Shown here: positions 32,940 through 43,180 of the stretch, one piece after another
How the letters are laid out: each line of letters opens with the position of its first letter
Position numbering within the stretch: the stretch's first letter is position 1
Assembly (NCBI GenBank): GCA_964036295.1
Contig: OZ038470.1
Coordinates: 12,405,578-12,469,577, forward strand
Reading direction: 5' to 3'
DNA length: 64,000 nt
Source: Plumapathes pennacea
Taxonomy: Eukaryota; Cnidaria; Anthozoa; Antipatharia; Myriopathidae
The notes under the pieces: generated by a model
The model's database searches: none
Seen by the model: the letters and a program-made list of their open reading frames with translations, nothing else
Told to the model about the DNA's origin: nothing
Position numbers and translations under genes: made by a program

Positions 32940-34385
32940 TTTGTAAGCATTCCTGCTTGATAGTCTTTGTGGAACATTTGCTGCTTGTTGAGCAACTGTT
33001 GTCAGCCAGTGTTACCAAACCTTGTTACAGAACAAAGTCGCTTGTAATTTTCATATTGTATATTCTGTAGTTGATTGAAACCACTAGAATGCGTACTTTT
33101 GTTTCCATTGACAACGGATATGTTCCGTATTAAAGCTTTGTTTGCATAGACAAAACAGAAAATGTACAAATTTAGAGGAAAAACTTTACATTAAAAGTGC
33201 CCTATCAGCCAATTCAATATATTTGTTCACGTTTAGAAACGTGTAAAAATCGAAGCCCAACGCGAAATAAACGTAGCCGTGTAAATCAATAACAAATTAC
33301 GGTAGGTAAGTAACACTTTTAAGCAAAAAGAAACTAATACCCTTGGTCTCAAACAAAGGGAAATGGATTGCTAATTCATATTTCGATATTCTGGGGGCCT
33401 AAAAGGGGAGGATCAATAATTTCAGCGCACAAAGGAATGTGGTTGTTAGGGCCCCTTCAACACGACTATCATGCACTCCCTACCACTGGAATGTAATTAG
33501 TTTTAATTTGTTTTGCAATTTGTGTCGCTATGCGGATTATCCCCCTTAGACCTTCTTGTGGTTTTGTTTGGCTAAAAATATACAGTTACTTGGACACTGA
33601 AATCTTAGGACATCGGCCAATGACTATCCGTCAAGTAACTGAACCTCTAAACAAACGCCAAAAGATAGAGTTGAAAACTGATGCGACCCGTGCATTTCCT
33701 GTATTGTTTTGTATATAATCAAATGCTCAATGTGACACGTTTTCCCTGTTGTGATCCGTTGAAGTTTGAAAAGCATTTAAGAAGCAGGAAAATAAAGAGC
33801 ATTTCGTAAATGTCGTAAAGTCCTAGGTGTTAGAGACCGACTGTCAACAGAGTCTAACTACTGGAGTTACTTTAGTCTACTCTTCGAAATTTTTCTCTGT
33901 ACACAATAAATAAAGTTTGATGATATTTCTTACACTCCACTGTCCATCAGCATTGATATTGTTTTAAAAACGTATGAGCCAACTGTGGCTCTTTTTTTTA
34001 ATAAGGTATTTCTGGAATTATCGTAATTGCTGATGAATTTTCAATCGTTTCAATAGGAGTAAAGTCTAGTCGCAATTTTGCGACTGCCAGGGAAGTTTTA
34101 GCCGCAAGTGATAGTATTTTGGTCGCATTTGCGACCGTATCGGTCGCAGTTTCGAGCCCTGCAATACTATTATTTTGGTGACCAAAATATTTGAGATTGG
34201 AACCTGCGGATTGTATTTCCTGTGGTTAGGAACAATTGAGCTGCCGAAGTGTAGAAACGTAATTAATCTTACTCATGTTAATGTGTATAGAAAGAGAGTT
34301 TTGCAAGTTATCCACGACACAGCTGAAGTCCATCAACCGACAACAGGTCGCTTCATCAAAGAGGAAGAAACGTTCGCAGTTTACA

Positions 34386-35120
34386 ATGGGACAAACTATA
34401 TCTGATGCCATAAAAACGAGCGAAGGAAAGGGCGACAAAGAAGCCAGAGAGACACTCCAAACATTGCAGACGCTGCTTCGTAACAAAGTGGACGCTGTGT
34501 CATCAAAACTAGAGCTTGAAGCGATGCAAGATCAGCGACTGCCCATCGTAGCTGTGGTGGACAGGTTTTCCAAGTACTCTGTGAATGTCAAAATTGATTC
34601 CTCGGGCGTTGTCGAAAAAATGATTGATAAGATATTCTCTGGCAAGTTTTTGGATGGCTTGAAGAAACTGGTGACATTGGCCGTGGAGGAATTCCTTGGT
34701 AATGTGTCTGCTGGTGAACAGGAGATGAAAACATTCCAGCTGATGTTCTCCAGCAACAGCTTGCTTCGCGTGGACTACATGATGTACAAGTACCAGTTCG
34801 AGTCCCAAGGACTGAAGGACAAATATGAGAGTGGTTTCTGCTACTTTGCCCAAATTGGTGTGCTGGACTTGGAGAAAGTGAACCGTCAGGTCATGCTGTA
34901 CGAACTGACCAAGTCTGTGGGATCAAAGGACATAGAAGAGGTCACTAAGCGTCTGATGGAAATCGCCGAGTTCGCTAACAAGCTGTACGAAGTGTTGCGG
35001 CGCATCCCGGAGAAACAGAACGTCGGCGTTGGGCAGTTTACACATAAGAAGCAAGGTGATGATGACGGCAAGGAACCTTCTGGAAGCGGCACTTGGAACA
35101 AAGACACTGAGCAATACTAA
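34386..35120 (+). CDS. MGQ family copy 6, intact (244 residues)
   Basis: Nearly identical to copy 3. Visible changes are Glu-to-Gln before DQRLP, Asp-to-Gly in the SSDVV stretch, and Lys-to-Asn in FLGKVSAGEQE. The MGQTIS start, helix, core and GDDDGKEPSGSG tail are all retained. The full upstream block is present. The position within the large repeat corresponds to copy 4 rather than copy 3, so the similarity to copy 3 points to gene conversion or unequal exchange. Confidence 0.82.
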   Translation: MGQTISDAIKTSEGKGDKEARETLQTLQTLLRNKVDAVSSKLELEAMQDQRLPIVAVVDRFSKYSVNVKIDSSGVVEKMIDKIFSGKFLDGLKKLVTLAVEEFLGNVSAGEQEMKTFQLMFSSNSLLRVDYMMYKYQFESQGLKDKYESGFCYFAQIGVLDLEKVNRQVMLYELTKSVGSKDIEEVTKRLMEIAEFANKLYEVLRRIPEKQNVGVGQFTHKKQGDDDGKEPSGSGTWNKDTEQY

Positions 35121-35272
35121 TGTCGTAGTGACTTAATGTTTCTTTTCTTCTTTTTTATTGCCACTGAAATAATTGGATAGTGAAATATAGGACATTGTAT
35201 TTGCATGACTATTGTAGGTAAGGCTACGGAGCACTTAGTCTTCTTGTGGCTATTTCAGTGTATCTTCTTTGT

Positions 35273-35824
35273 CAGGGGCGTAGCTACCATATACGCACGT
35301 ACGCACGGGCGTACAGCTGAAATCTAAGACTTTTTTTTTAATGTGACAAAAATATAATTTTCTACGTTTTTATCATTAAACTGGCTGATTTGAATTGATT
35401 TCATATGTTTGTTCGTATTATAGTGTACGTTACGCGAAAAAACGCGACACGCATTCCTCCCTCAGTGTCAGCCCCACCAGACGTTAGTTAACCTTTAACT
35501 GTGAAGGAGAGGCTACCCCGCCGTACGGCTTCAGAACTGAACAAAATTGCCTTCAACTGAGAGAAGGAATTAGTGAATATGTAATGGTGTGAAGTCCAAG
35601 AGGTCTGAGGGTCCGAAGAAACTGCTTCAGAGAACGCCTTCAAAATTTCTGTGAGGTGAAAGAGCGTAAATTACTACACGTATTAAAACGTGACACCGAC
35701 CGCTAACATCACTGTAAATTTGTAATGGATCGTTTTACTGAAGTATTTATTTATTGAAATATCCCACGGAAAATGCAGGAAATGGCATTTCCGAGAGCCA
35801 AAATTTGAAAATTTTCTGGGGGAG
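35273..35824. mobile_element. hAT-like element, 3'-truncated
   Basis: Shares the break after 'gggggagc' with the elements at 26170 and 28706. Confidence 0.88.
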
Positions 35825-36196
35825 CAATTATATTAAGTAACACTTTTAAGCAAAAAGAAACTAATACTCTTGGTCTCAAACGAAGGGAAATGGATTGCTA
35901 ATTCATATTTCGATATTCTGGGGGCCTAAAAGGGGAGGATCAATAATTTCGGCGCACAAAGGAATGTGGTTGTTAGGGCCCCTTCAACACGACTAACATG
36001 CACCCCCTACCACTGGAATGTAATTAGTTTTAATTTGTTTTGCAATTTGTGTCGCTATGCGGATTATCCCCCTTAGACCTTTTTGTGGTTTTGTTTGGCT
36101 AAAAAGGTAAAGTCCTAGGTGTTAGAGACCGACTGTCAACAGAGTCTAACTACTGGAGTTACTTGGGAACATCGGCAGGGAGTCGAATTTGAGACG

Positions 36197-36413
36197 AAGG
36201 TATTTCTGGAATTATAGTAATTGCTGATGAATTTTCAATCGTTTCAATAGGAGTAAAGTCTAGTCGCATTTTTGCGACTGCCAGGGAAGTTTTAGTCGCA
36301 AGTGATAGTATTTTGGTCGCATTTGCGACCGTATCGGTCGCAGTTTCGAGCCCTGCAATACTATTATTTTCGTGACCAAAATATTTGAGATTGGAACCTG
36401 CGGATTGTATTTC
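36197..36413 (+). promoter_or_regulatory. Second promoter-only remnant of an MGQ unit
   Basis: Same block and same switch point as 29641-29858, with no gene attached. This confirms that 29.6 kb and 36.2 kb are paralogous ends of the two large repeats. Confidence 0.82.
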
Positions 36414-36469
36414 CTCCTTGCGCTGATGGCTTGCTCGACGATGTTGTGAAGGGACAAATCTGGAACAAC

Positions 36470-36712
36470 GACACGTTCAAAAGGTACAGAAATAGTACCA
36501 GAATAAATTAGGCCGAAACCTGAAAACAACTCTTTGATGGCAAGTGAAAGCACTTAGTTCGTAATTAAGTACCTCATTTCATTAGTACAATAGTGTGCAA
36601 TAAATCCTTTAGAAAAGGAACGGCTGCAATACAAGACCAACGGCAAGTTAATTAGCTATAGAACCAGGTGACACGATGGACCACTGGAGCGCAAAAGAAC
36701 ACCGCCAAAAGC
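36470..36712. repeat. ~280-bp array module, copy 3 (truncated); right edge of the array
   Basis: Matches the module up to 'gaacaccgccaaaagc' and then leaves the array sequence for good. The hairpin-array element starts 47 bp later. Confidence 0.85.
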
Positions 36713-36956
36713 AACAATAGATGGAGTTTTGCATGCGTAATTACTAGCCCTTGATTGCGGGGTGTCTACAAAACAAAGACCTAAGACCTAAGACCCTGAA
36801 AACCTAAGACCTAAGACCATCTTCGTTTTGTAGAAATGTACTACTTAATCTACAAAACAAAGACCCCCATTAAAACGGTGTAAAATATTGAAATAAAGAC
36901 ACGATAACTCGATTCGGTACCTAAAGTCGTCTGTTGATAGAGAGCGCGATCTTTTG

Positions 36957-37600
36957 TTGGGGTCTTCGTTTTGTAGATTTCATAGTGCTTTTCTACAAAA
37001 CTAAGACCCCCTCTGAAAATGTGTCAAATGCTCAAATAAATACTTTAATAAAACAGCGTAATGTTTTTCCACTCGATTAGCACGCAACTAAGTCATCTTT
37101 GGGGGGAAGGGGAGGGGCACGAGTGTTTTTAGCGGGGTCTTCGTTTTGTAGATTTCATAGTGCTTTTCTACAAAACGAAGACCCCCTCTGAAAATGTGTC
37201 AAATGCTTAAATAGATACTTTAATGAAACAGCGTAATGTTTTTCCACTCGATTAGCACGCAACTAAGTCATCTTTGGGGGGAAGGGGAGGGGCACGATTG
37301 TTTTTAGCGGGGTCTTCGTTTTGTAGATTTCATAGTGCTTTTCTACAAAACGAAGACCCCCTCTGAAAATGTGTCAAATGCTCAAATAGATACTGTAATG
37401 AAACAGCGTAACGTTTTTTCACTCGATTAACACGCAACTAAGTCATCTTTGGGGGGAAGGGGAGGGGCACGAGTGTTTTTAGCGGGGTCTTCGTTTTGTA
37501 GATTTCATAGTGCTTTTCTACAAAACGAAGACCCCCTCTGAAAATGTGTCAAATGCTCAAATAAATACTTTAATGAACCAGTGTCATTTTTTCGTTCGTA
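36957..37600. repeat. Left arm hairpin array, ~175-bp units
   Basis: Units begin near 36959, 37134, 37309 and 37484. Each holds GGGGTCTTCGTTTTGTAGA, a 14-bp loop ('tttcatagtgcttt') and the exact inverse TCTACAAAACGAAGACCCC, then a 'ctctgaaaatgtgtcaaatg' spacer and a G-rich block. The stem repeats the element's own terminal motif. Confidence 0.92.
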
Positions 37601-38527
37601 CTTTCTCAACATACAGGAAGAGGGAGGGGTAGTGAGGGTCGGGGGTCGGGGTGAATGCTAATGCGATGTCAGGTGGTTGGGAAAAACTGGATGAATCATC
37701 GGAGCGTGATTGACACGAGTACAGGCAAGACAAGATTTTGAAAGCGGCACACTTCACTGAACCTTGCAAGAAATGTGAGTATTTCCTGTATCAATAACTA
37801 TTTAAGTGTAAGACAAACGACAGCTTTACTTTTTTTTTTTTTTTTTTTACTTTCGAACAACTTGCCAGTATTCGATTGAATTCTGCGGCGTGATAACTCG
37901 ACGACGCTGATTGTTTAGGAATTTCTGTGTGAGATCTGATAACTTTTTTGTAAACTCGGCATACAAAAGCTAACAATGCGAGATTCTTTCTTTTCCCTTC
38001 TGTGGCTCATTCTGTAAATATAGTAGCACCGGTCATGAAGCCGTTTTAAGCTTGTTTGCTGAAACTTGTCTTGTGTGGTTTCTAAAAAGTGGCGCATCTT
38101 TTTAGCGAATATATAAGAGTGGCAAGTCCTGCAATGTAATTTCATTTCCTCAATTACAAGAACCTCTATAAGTTTGTCTTTTTTGTAGAGCCAAGAGTTC
38201 TAAAGACACAAATAATTCAATTTTTTACCACGGCAAGTCCATGCCGCCGAAAATTACGCAATGTCTGTCTGCCTTGCGCTTTTAACACCGGACAGAATTT
38301 TTGTTCTCAAATGTAATTCCCTAGGTGCTCGTACTTCTAGAACTATAAGGCATGGGTTTGAAAAAAAAAAAAAAAATTGCTTTTAACCTTTTACTCCCAA
38401 TGGTGATAAATGTCAATTTAGCGTTAGTACCGTTATGTCATTGATACAGTACGGATAATTTCGCTTTGCTCGGGTGACAGCTGATTTCGTATTAATTCTC
38501 ACTTCGTTGTTCATATCTTTTCATCTT

Positions 38528-38686
38528 AAGGCTGGTTTACACGGTAAAGCAAACGCAAGAGAATGAAAACTTTTCCATTCTCTCGCGCTTGCGTTTGCGC
38601 TTGCTTCACAAATTTTACCGTGTGAACCGGTCGCTTCCGCCTGCGTTTGCACTTGCGCTTGCTTTACTCGTGTAAACCAGCCTTTA
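38528..38686. mobile_element. Small MITE nested in the hairpin-array element
   Basis: AAGGCTGGTTTACACG at the left and its inverse at the right enclose ~125 bp rich in 'gcgcttgcgttt' palindromic motifs. There is no coding capacity. AT-rich flanks (ttaa / tttaaa) make the exact target duplication unclear. Confidence 0.8.
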
Positions 38687-39081
38687 AAAGCTAAGAAAGT
38701 TTATAAGTAAAAGGGTTTACAACACTAGTTCGTTTCAGTTTACTAATGTAGCCATTTTTCTTGTAAATGTTTTTTTTTTTTGTCGTCCGCCACAACGACG
38801 ACAGAATTTCGTTTGTTTCTGACCGGAAAAGCCGGCTTAGTTTGGACGGAAGGCCAAACAGACAAAAAGGATGCGTTTTCAAACAAAAACGGACTAGTGG
38901 ACGGGCTCCGAAGGATTTTTTGTGATCGGTTAAATGGTACTAACATTTCTATTTTAAAGTTTTCCATATAGTTTGTACCAGTCTGTTCACTTTCGTAATG
39001 GTTTCAACTAATACTGAGTACCGCGGGTATTTCGTTTGAAAACTGAATTAATTTCATCTTCGCTTTTCCTCTTCTATGTAG

Positions 39082-39366
39082 TACGATCATTCTTCTCATC
39101 TACGCTTTATGGCATTTCAACTGCCGAAGCTTCAACCCACTGCACCTGTACCGATTGAAATCAATGGCGTTCCAACCTTTGACTACAAGGATGTTGGGCA
39201 GAAAGTCGAAATTGGGCGTGGTGGTTTCGCCACTGTCAGTGTTGCTATCTACAAGCGCACTCAACAGGCCAAGCATGTTGTGGTCAAAGAAATGCACAAC
39301 CTTGGTGAAGAGGCAAAAAAACTTTTCGCCAAAGAGGCGAAACTGCTGAATGATGTTCACACTTGC
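39082..39366 (+). pseudogene. Captured protein-kinase N-lobe exon fragment
   Basis: An intron-type acceptor (cttctatgtag at 39081) is followed by an open frame with ATG at 39109. It shows a Gly-rich loop (VEIGRGGFATVSVA), the VVVKE lysine strand and an alpha-C-like helix (KKLFAKEAKLLNDVH). It then breaks off, two codons before a stop. The catalytic HRD/DFG half is absent, so no active kinase is possible. It lies wholly inside the transposable element, in the manner of host-gene capture. The kinase family cannot be named from the fragment. Confidence 0.82.
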
Positions 39367-39539
39367 TAGGTTCATTCTAAGATCAAACTCATCAATCATT
39401 AACATATCATTATACCATTGATTATATAATTGATTAGGAAATTGTGATAGGAAAAATTGTTTCAAAGCAGATTGCAAGTGCAATCCAAACTTATGCTGAT
39501 TTCAGGTGTTTAATAAAAAACAACAAAAACAAACCATGA

Positions 39540-40600
39540 CCATGTGCCCAAACTAAAAACACCCGTGCCCCTCCCCCTCCACCCAAAGATGACTTAGTTG
39601 CGTGCTAATCGAGTGGAAAAAACGTAACACTGTTACACAACATTACGCTGTTTTATTAAAGTATCTACTTAAGCATTTGACACATTTTCAGAGGGGGTCT
39701 TCGTTTTGTAGAAAAGCACTATGAAATCTACAAAACGAAGACCCCGCTAAAAACACCTCCTCTCCCCCAAAGATGACTTAGTTGCGTGCTAATCGAGTGA
39801 AAAAACGTTACACTGTTTTACTAAAGTATCTATTTAAGCATTTGACACATTTTCAGAGGGGGTCTTCGTTTTGTAGAAAAGCACTATGAAATCTACAAAA
39901 CGAAGACCCCGCTAAAAACACCTCCTCTTCCCCAAAGATGACTTAGTTGCGTGCTAATCGAGTGGAAAAACGTTACACTGTTTTACTAAAGTATCTATTT
40001 AAGCATTTGACACATTCTCAGAGGGGGTCTTCGTTTTGTAGAAAAGCACTATGAAATCTACAAAACGAAGACCCCACTAAAAACACCTCCCCCTCCCCCC
40101 AAAGATGACTTAGTTGCGTGTTAATCGAGCTTAAAAACATTACGCTGTTTAATTAAAGTATCTACTTAAGCATTTGACACATTTTCAGAGGGGGTCTTCG
40201 TTTTGTAGAAAAGTACTATGAAATCTACAAAACGAAGACCCCGCTAAAAATACCTCCCCCTCCCCCCAAAGATGACTTAGTTGCGTGTTAATCGAGCTTA
40301 AAAACATTACGCTGTTTAATTAAAGTATCTACTTAAGCATTTGACACATTTTCAGAGGGGGCCTTCGTTTTGTAGAAAAGTACTATGAAATCTACAAAAC
40401 GAAGACCCCACTAAAAACACCTCCCCCTCCCCCCGAAGATGACTTAGTTGCGTGCTAATCGAGTGAAAAAACGTTACACTGTTTCATTAAAGTATCTATT
40501 TGAGCATTTGACACATTTTCAGAGGGGGTCTTCGTTTTGTAGAAAAGCACTATGAAATCTACAAAACGAAGACCCCGATAAAATCACTCGTACCCCAGCA
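39540..40600. repeat. Right arm hairpin array, inverted relative to the left arm
   Basis: Six hairpins of the same stem (near 39695, 39866, 40023, 40193, 40360, 40530) separated by reversed versions of the left-arm spacer. Unit-to-unit differences are few, suggesting homogenisation within each arm. Confidence 0.92.
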
Positions 40601-40825
40601 AAAGATCGCGTTCTCTATCAACAGACGACTTTAGGTACCGAATCGAGTTTGATCGTGTCTTTATTTCAATATTTTACACCGTTTTAATGGGGGTCCTTGT
40701 TTTGTAGATTAAGTAGTACATTTCTACAAAACGAAGATGGTCTTAGGTCTTAGGTTTTCAGGGTCTTAGGTCTTAGGTCTTCGTTTTGTAGACACCCCTT
40801 GATTGCGGCCTTTGTGTGTTAAGTT

Positions 40826-41880
40826 TTAATTAAGTTTAGCGTCCTTTTTCTTATATATACGGACGAACTTTGTAGTTCGGGGTCTTTTACGCTTTGACTC
40901 AATCGAGGAATAAACGTGAGTGGCTCGAGAAGAACGGTTTGAAGTCCCTTGCTGACCAGCAGAAGCGAGTTTCCCCCGTAAAGCAAAATCTGCGGAGTTA
41001 CCCCCACAGTGCTCCGTAACAATGTTGAGGAAAGGTGAGTAGGGCGGAAGCATCATCAACTGGGTAGATTCCGCAGGACTGACAGCGTTGCGGTGAGCTG
41101 GTGCGCCATCATAAGTGAGGAACGTCAGTTCTTCGTTCAGTCTCTCCTGCAGTTGTACCAAAAAATCGTTGTATCGCTCGCCATTCATTCCTCCTTGCAT
41201 TCCTGTGTGATGGAGTAGACCACCAGTGGGTGAAACGGCCATACATATTGTTACATCTCGCCCACGCTGACCACAGACTTGTCGGTACGCCCTCTCGCCG
41301 ACCCTAGCTCTCCCGCAAGTTCTGGCTGTCCATATATTGTATCCACATTCATCTATGAATACGCAGTGGTTTATGACACCTCTGTCATGAACCAAGAGGC
41401 GTAACTGAACCGCCGTTCTATCACGTCGGGCCGATTGCGCTCTGCTGGTACGCGGACCTGGCAAGCTTCACACTCACCAACATCCCATCTAGGGCTTTTC
41501 CAATTGTTCTGTCATGCACAAACGGCTTGCGGGGTTGACGTCTCCTGAGCTCTTCGTTAAGTTCTCGTCAATAATCTCATTCAGACATTGCTTCATTTCT
41601 TCCTCCACCCTAACGTTGTTTCGTCCACCACGTGGTCTTTCGTCTACTCTGCCTTCCCTAAGGTAGATTGCTATGATTCCCCTTGCCGTCGACCTATTCA
41701 CACCTATTGTATCGGCGACGACCAGGTAATCTTCGTTAGCATCTTCAAATGCTCTTACCAGCCTTTGACGGCTTTCGTTTGGGATGCGTCTTCGCTGCCA
41801 TTGTGCCATTCCAAATCCAGTGAGTTGTGAAACCGTACTGTGAGCAACACACGAGACATTTCCCCTGTTTCTGCCAAGAC
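40826..41880 (-). pseudogene. Tc1/mariner-IS630-type DDE transposase, frameshifted
   Basis: The N-terminal part on the minus strand (from about 41850) shows a helix-turn-helix region (RQRLVRAFEDANEDYLVVAD; IGVNRSTARGIIAIYLREGR). After shifts of frame, a middle part (NRPDVIERRFSYASWFM in another frame) and the catalytic part follow: CVFIDECGYNIWTARTCGRA with the first Asp, FLTYDGAPAHRNA with the second, and LPPYSPFLNIVTEH near the final acidic residue. At least three frame changes are needed, so it is inactive. It begins about 30 bp outside the hairpin-array element and need not be related to it. I see no clear terminal inverted repeats. Confidence 0.85.
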
Positions 41881-41899
41881 AACTTTTCTGCGTGTAAAT

Positions 41900-42430
41900 G
41901 CGCAGTGCAAACATTGCTTGGCACCAATTTTAACAATTTGCGTGAGCTTGCCTTCAATTTTCATGCGAAATGTACCCTGCAACAGCACTGGCGCAAGCTT
42001 TGTGAATGTTGCGCGATCTTGAAATTCTTATGATGTAAACGTTTATGATATTTGTGTTATTGAACATTCCATTGCATTAAAGATATTTCCATGATTATAT
42101 TGAAGTTCCTTTGGTGTTATTGATTATACATAACTATGTAAATGGCGTTAATGAATACGCACATAACTCAAATGAATCTTTGTTCGTTAAAATGAAAACA
42201 CCAACGCGTTATTGAATGTACCAAAAGATAAATGATTTTATTTCTGTTAATGAAGGGCAAAAGGTGTAAAACGCGAAACAGCGAAACAACGAAACCGCGA
42301 AACAGCTAATTATTAACTAAAATCAACGGTAATAACTAATACCGAGATTATTACGGGGAACAACGAATTCTTAACTAAAATTTATTGCAATAACTAATAC
42401 CTATATATGAAGGATGATTATTGAACCTAT
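41900..42430. other. No gene supported
   Basis: AT-rich flank of the transposase remnant with a short run of 'gcgaaacagcgaaacaacg' repeats near 42275-42305. Nothing else is recognisable. Confidence 0.5.
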
Positions 42431-42439
42431 TGGTCAAAT

Positions 42440-43165
42440 AAACAAGCCCGTTTCCAAATACAAATGTGTTTTACAAACAATTTTCCCCTCCAACAACTTT
42501 CCATTTCCTACCCCACCCTACAGAAACAACAACTACGAAACTCCTTTTCCTGTTTCCAAATACAAATGTGTTTACAAACAATTTTTTTCCCTAACACCTT
42601 TCCATTTCCCCTACCCCGATCCCCAGCCCTCAAACAATTCCCCCCCTCCCTACAGAAACAACAACTACGAAACTCCTTTTCCCGTTTCCAAATACAAATG
42701 TGTTTCACAAACAATTCCCCCCTCCCCCACCCTACAGAAACAACAACTACGAAACTCCTTTTCCCGTTTCCAAATACAAATGTGTTTTACAAACAATTAC
42801 CCCCCTCCAACAACTTTCTACAACCCACAAACCCACCCCCCCGATCCCCAGACCTCAAACAATTACCCCATCCCCCACCCAACAGAAACAACTACGACGA
42901 AACTCCTTTTCCTGTTTCCAAACACAAATGTGTTTTACAAACAATTTTCCCCTCCAACAACTTTCCATTTCCTACCCCACCCTACAGAAACAACAACTAC
43001 GAAACTCCTTTTCCTGTTTCCAAATACAAATGAGTTTACAAACAATTTTTTCCCCTAACAACTTTCCATTTCCCCTATCCCGATCCCCAGGCCTTAAACA
43101 ATTTTTTACAAATACAAATGTGTTTCACAAACAATTTGCCCCTCCAACAACTTTCCACAACCCAA
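42440..43165. repeat. Pyrimidine-rich minisatellite
   Basis: About seven imperfect units of roughly 85-130 bp, each with 'gtttccaaatacaaatgtgt', 'acaaacaatt' followed by C/T-rich sequence and 'cagaaacaacaactacgaaa'. Long open frames on the plus strand are by-products of the repeat. Confidence 0.88.
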
Positions 43166-43180
43166 ACCACCCCATTGTAA

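Larger units (their letters stand above)
18233..36712. repeat. Array of MGQ-family genes and shared spacers
   Basis: Six gene copies sit in repeated units made of the same blocks: a promoter segment, a one-exon gene, a hAT-like element (absent, full or truncated), a spacer with 'gaaatggattgctaattcat', and in some units a ~280-bp module. Larger repeats are visible too. About 24040-29915 and 29916-36469 each start with the module and hold two genes. Near-identity over kilobases indicates recent duplication and/or gene conversion. Confidence 0.88.
36759..40798. mobile_element. 4,040-bp inverted-repeat element with hairpin-array arms and 8-bp target duplication
   Basis: The left terminus is GGGGTGTCTACAAAACAAAG and the right end is its near-exact inverse. 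Both are flanked by TTGATTGC (36751-36758 and 40799-40806). The outermost ~190 bp are mutually inverted, including short AGACCTA repeats. Inside each arm lies a tandem array of hairpin units. The core (37.6-39.5 kb) holds a kinase exon fragment and a small MITE but no transposase, so it is non-autonomous. An 8-bp target duplication fits hAT- or P-type transposases; the superfamily is not assignable by eye. Confidence 0.9.

Noticed and set aside
36957-40600. Regularly spaced palindromic repeats resembling a CRISPR array
   Set aside because: Units are ~175 bp with conserved spacers, mirrored in two arms inside an element with a target duplication. The context is eukaryotic.
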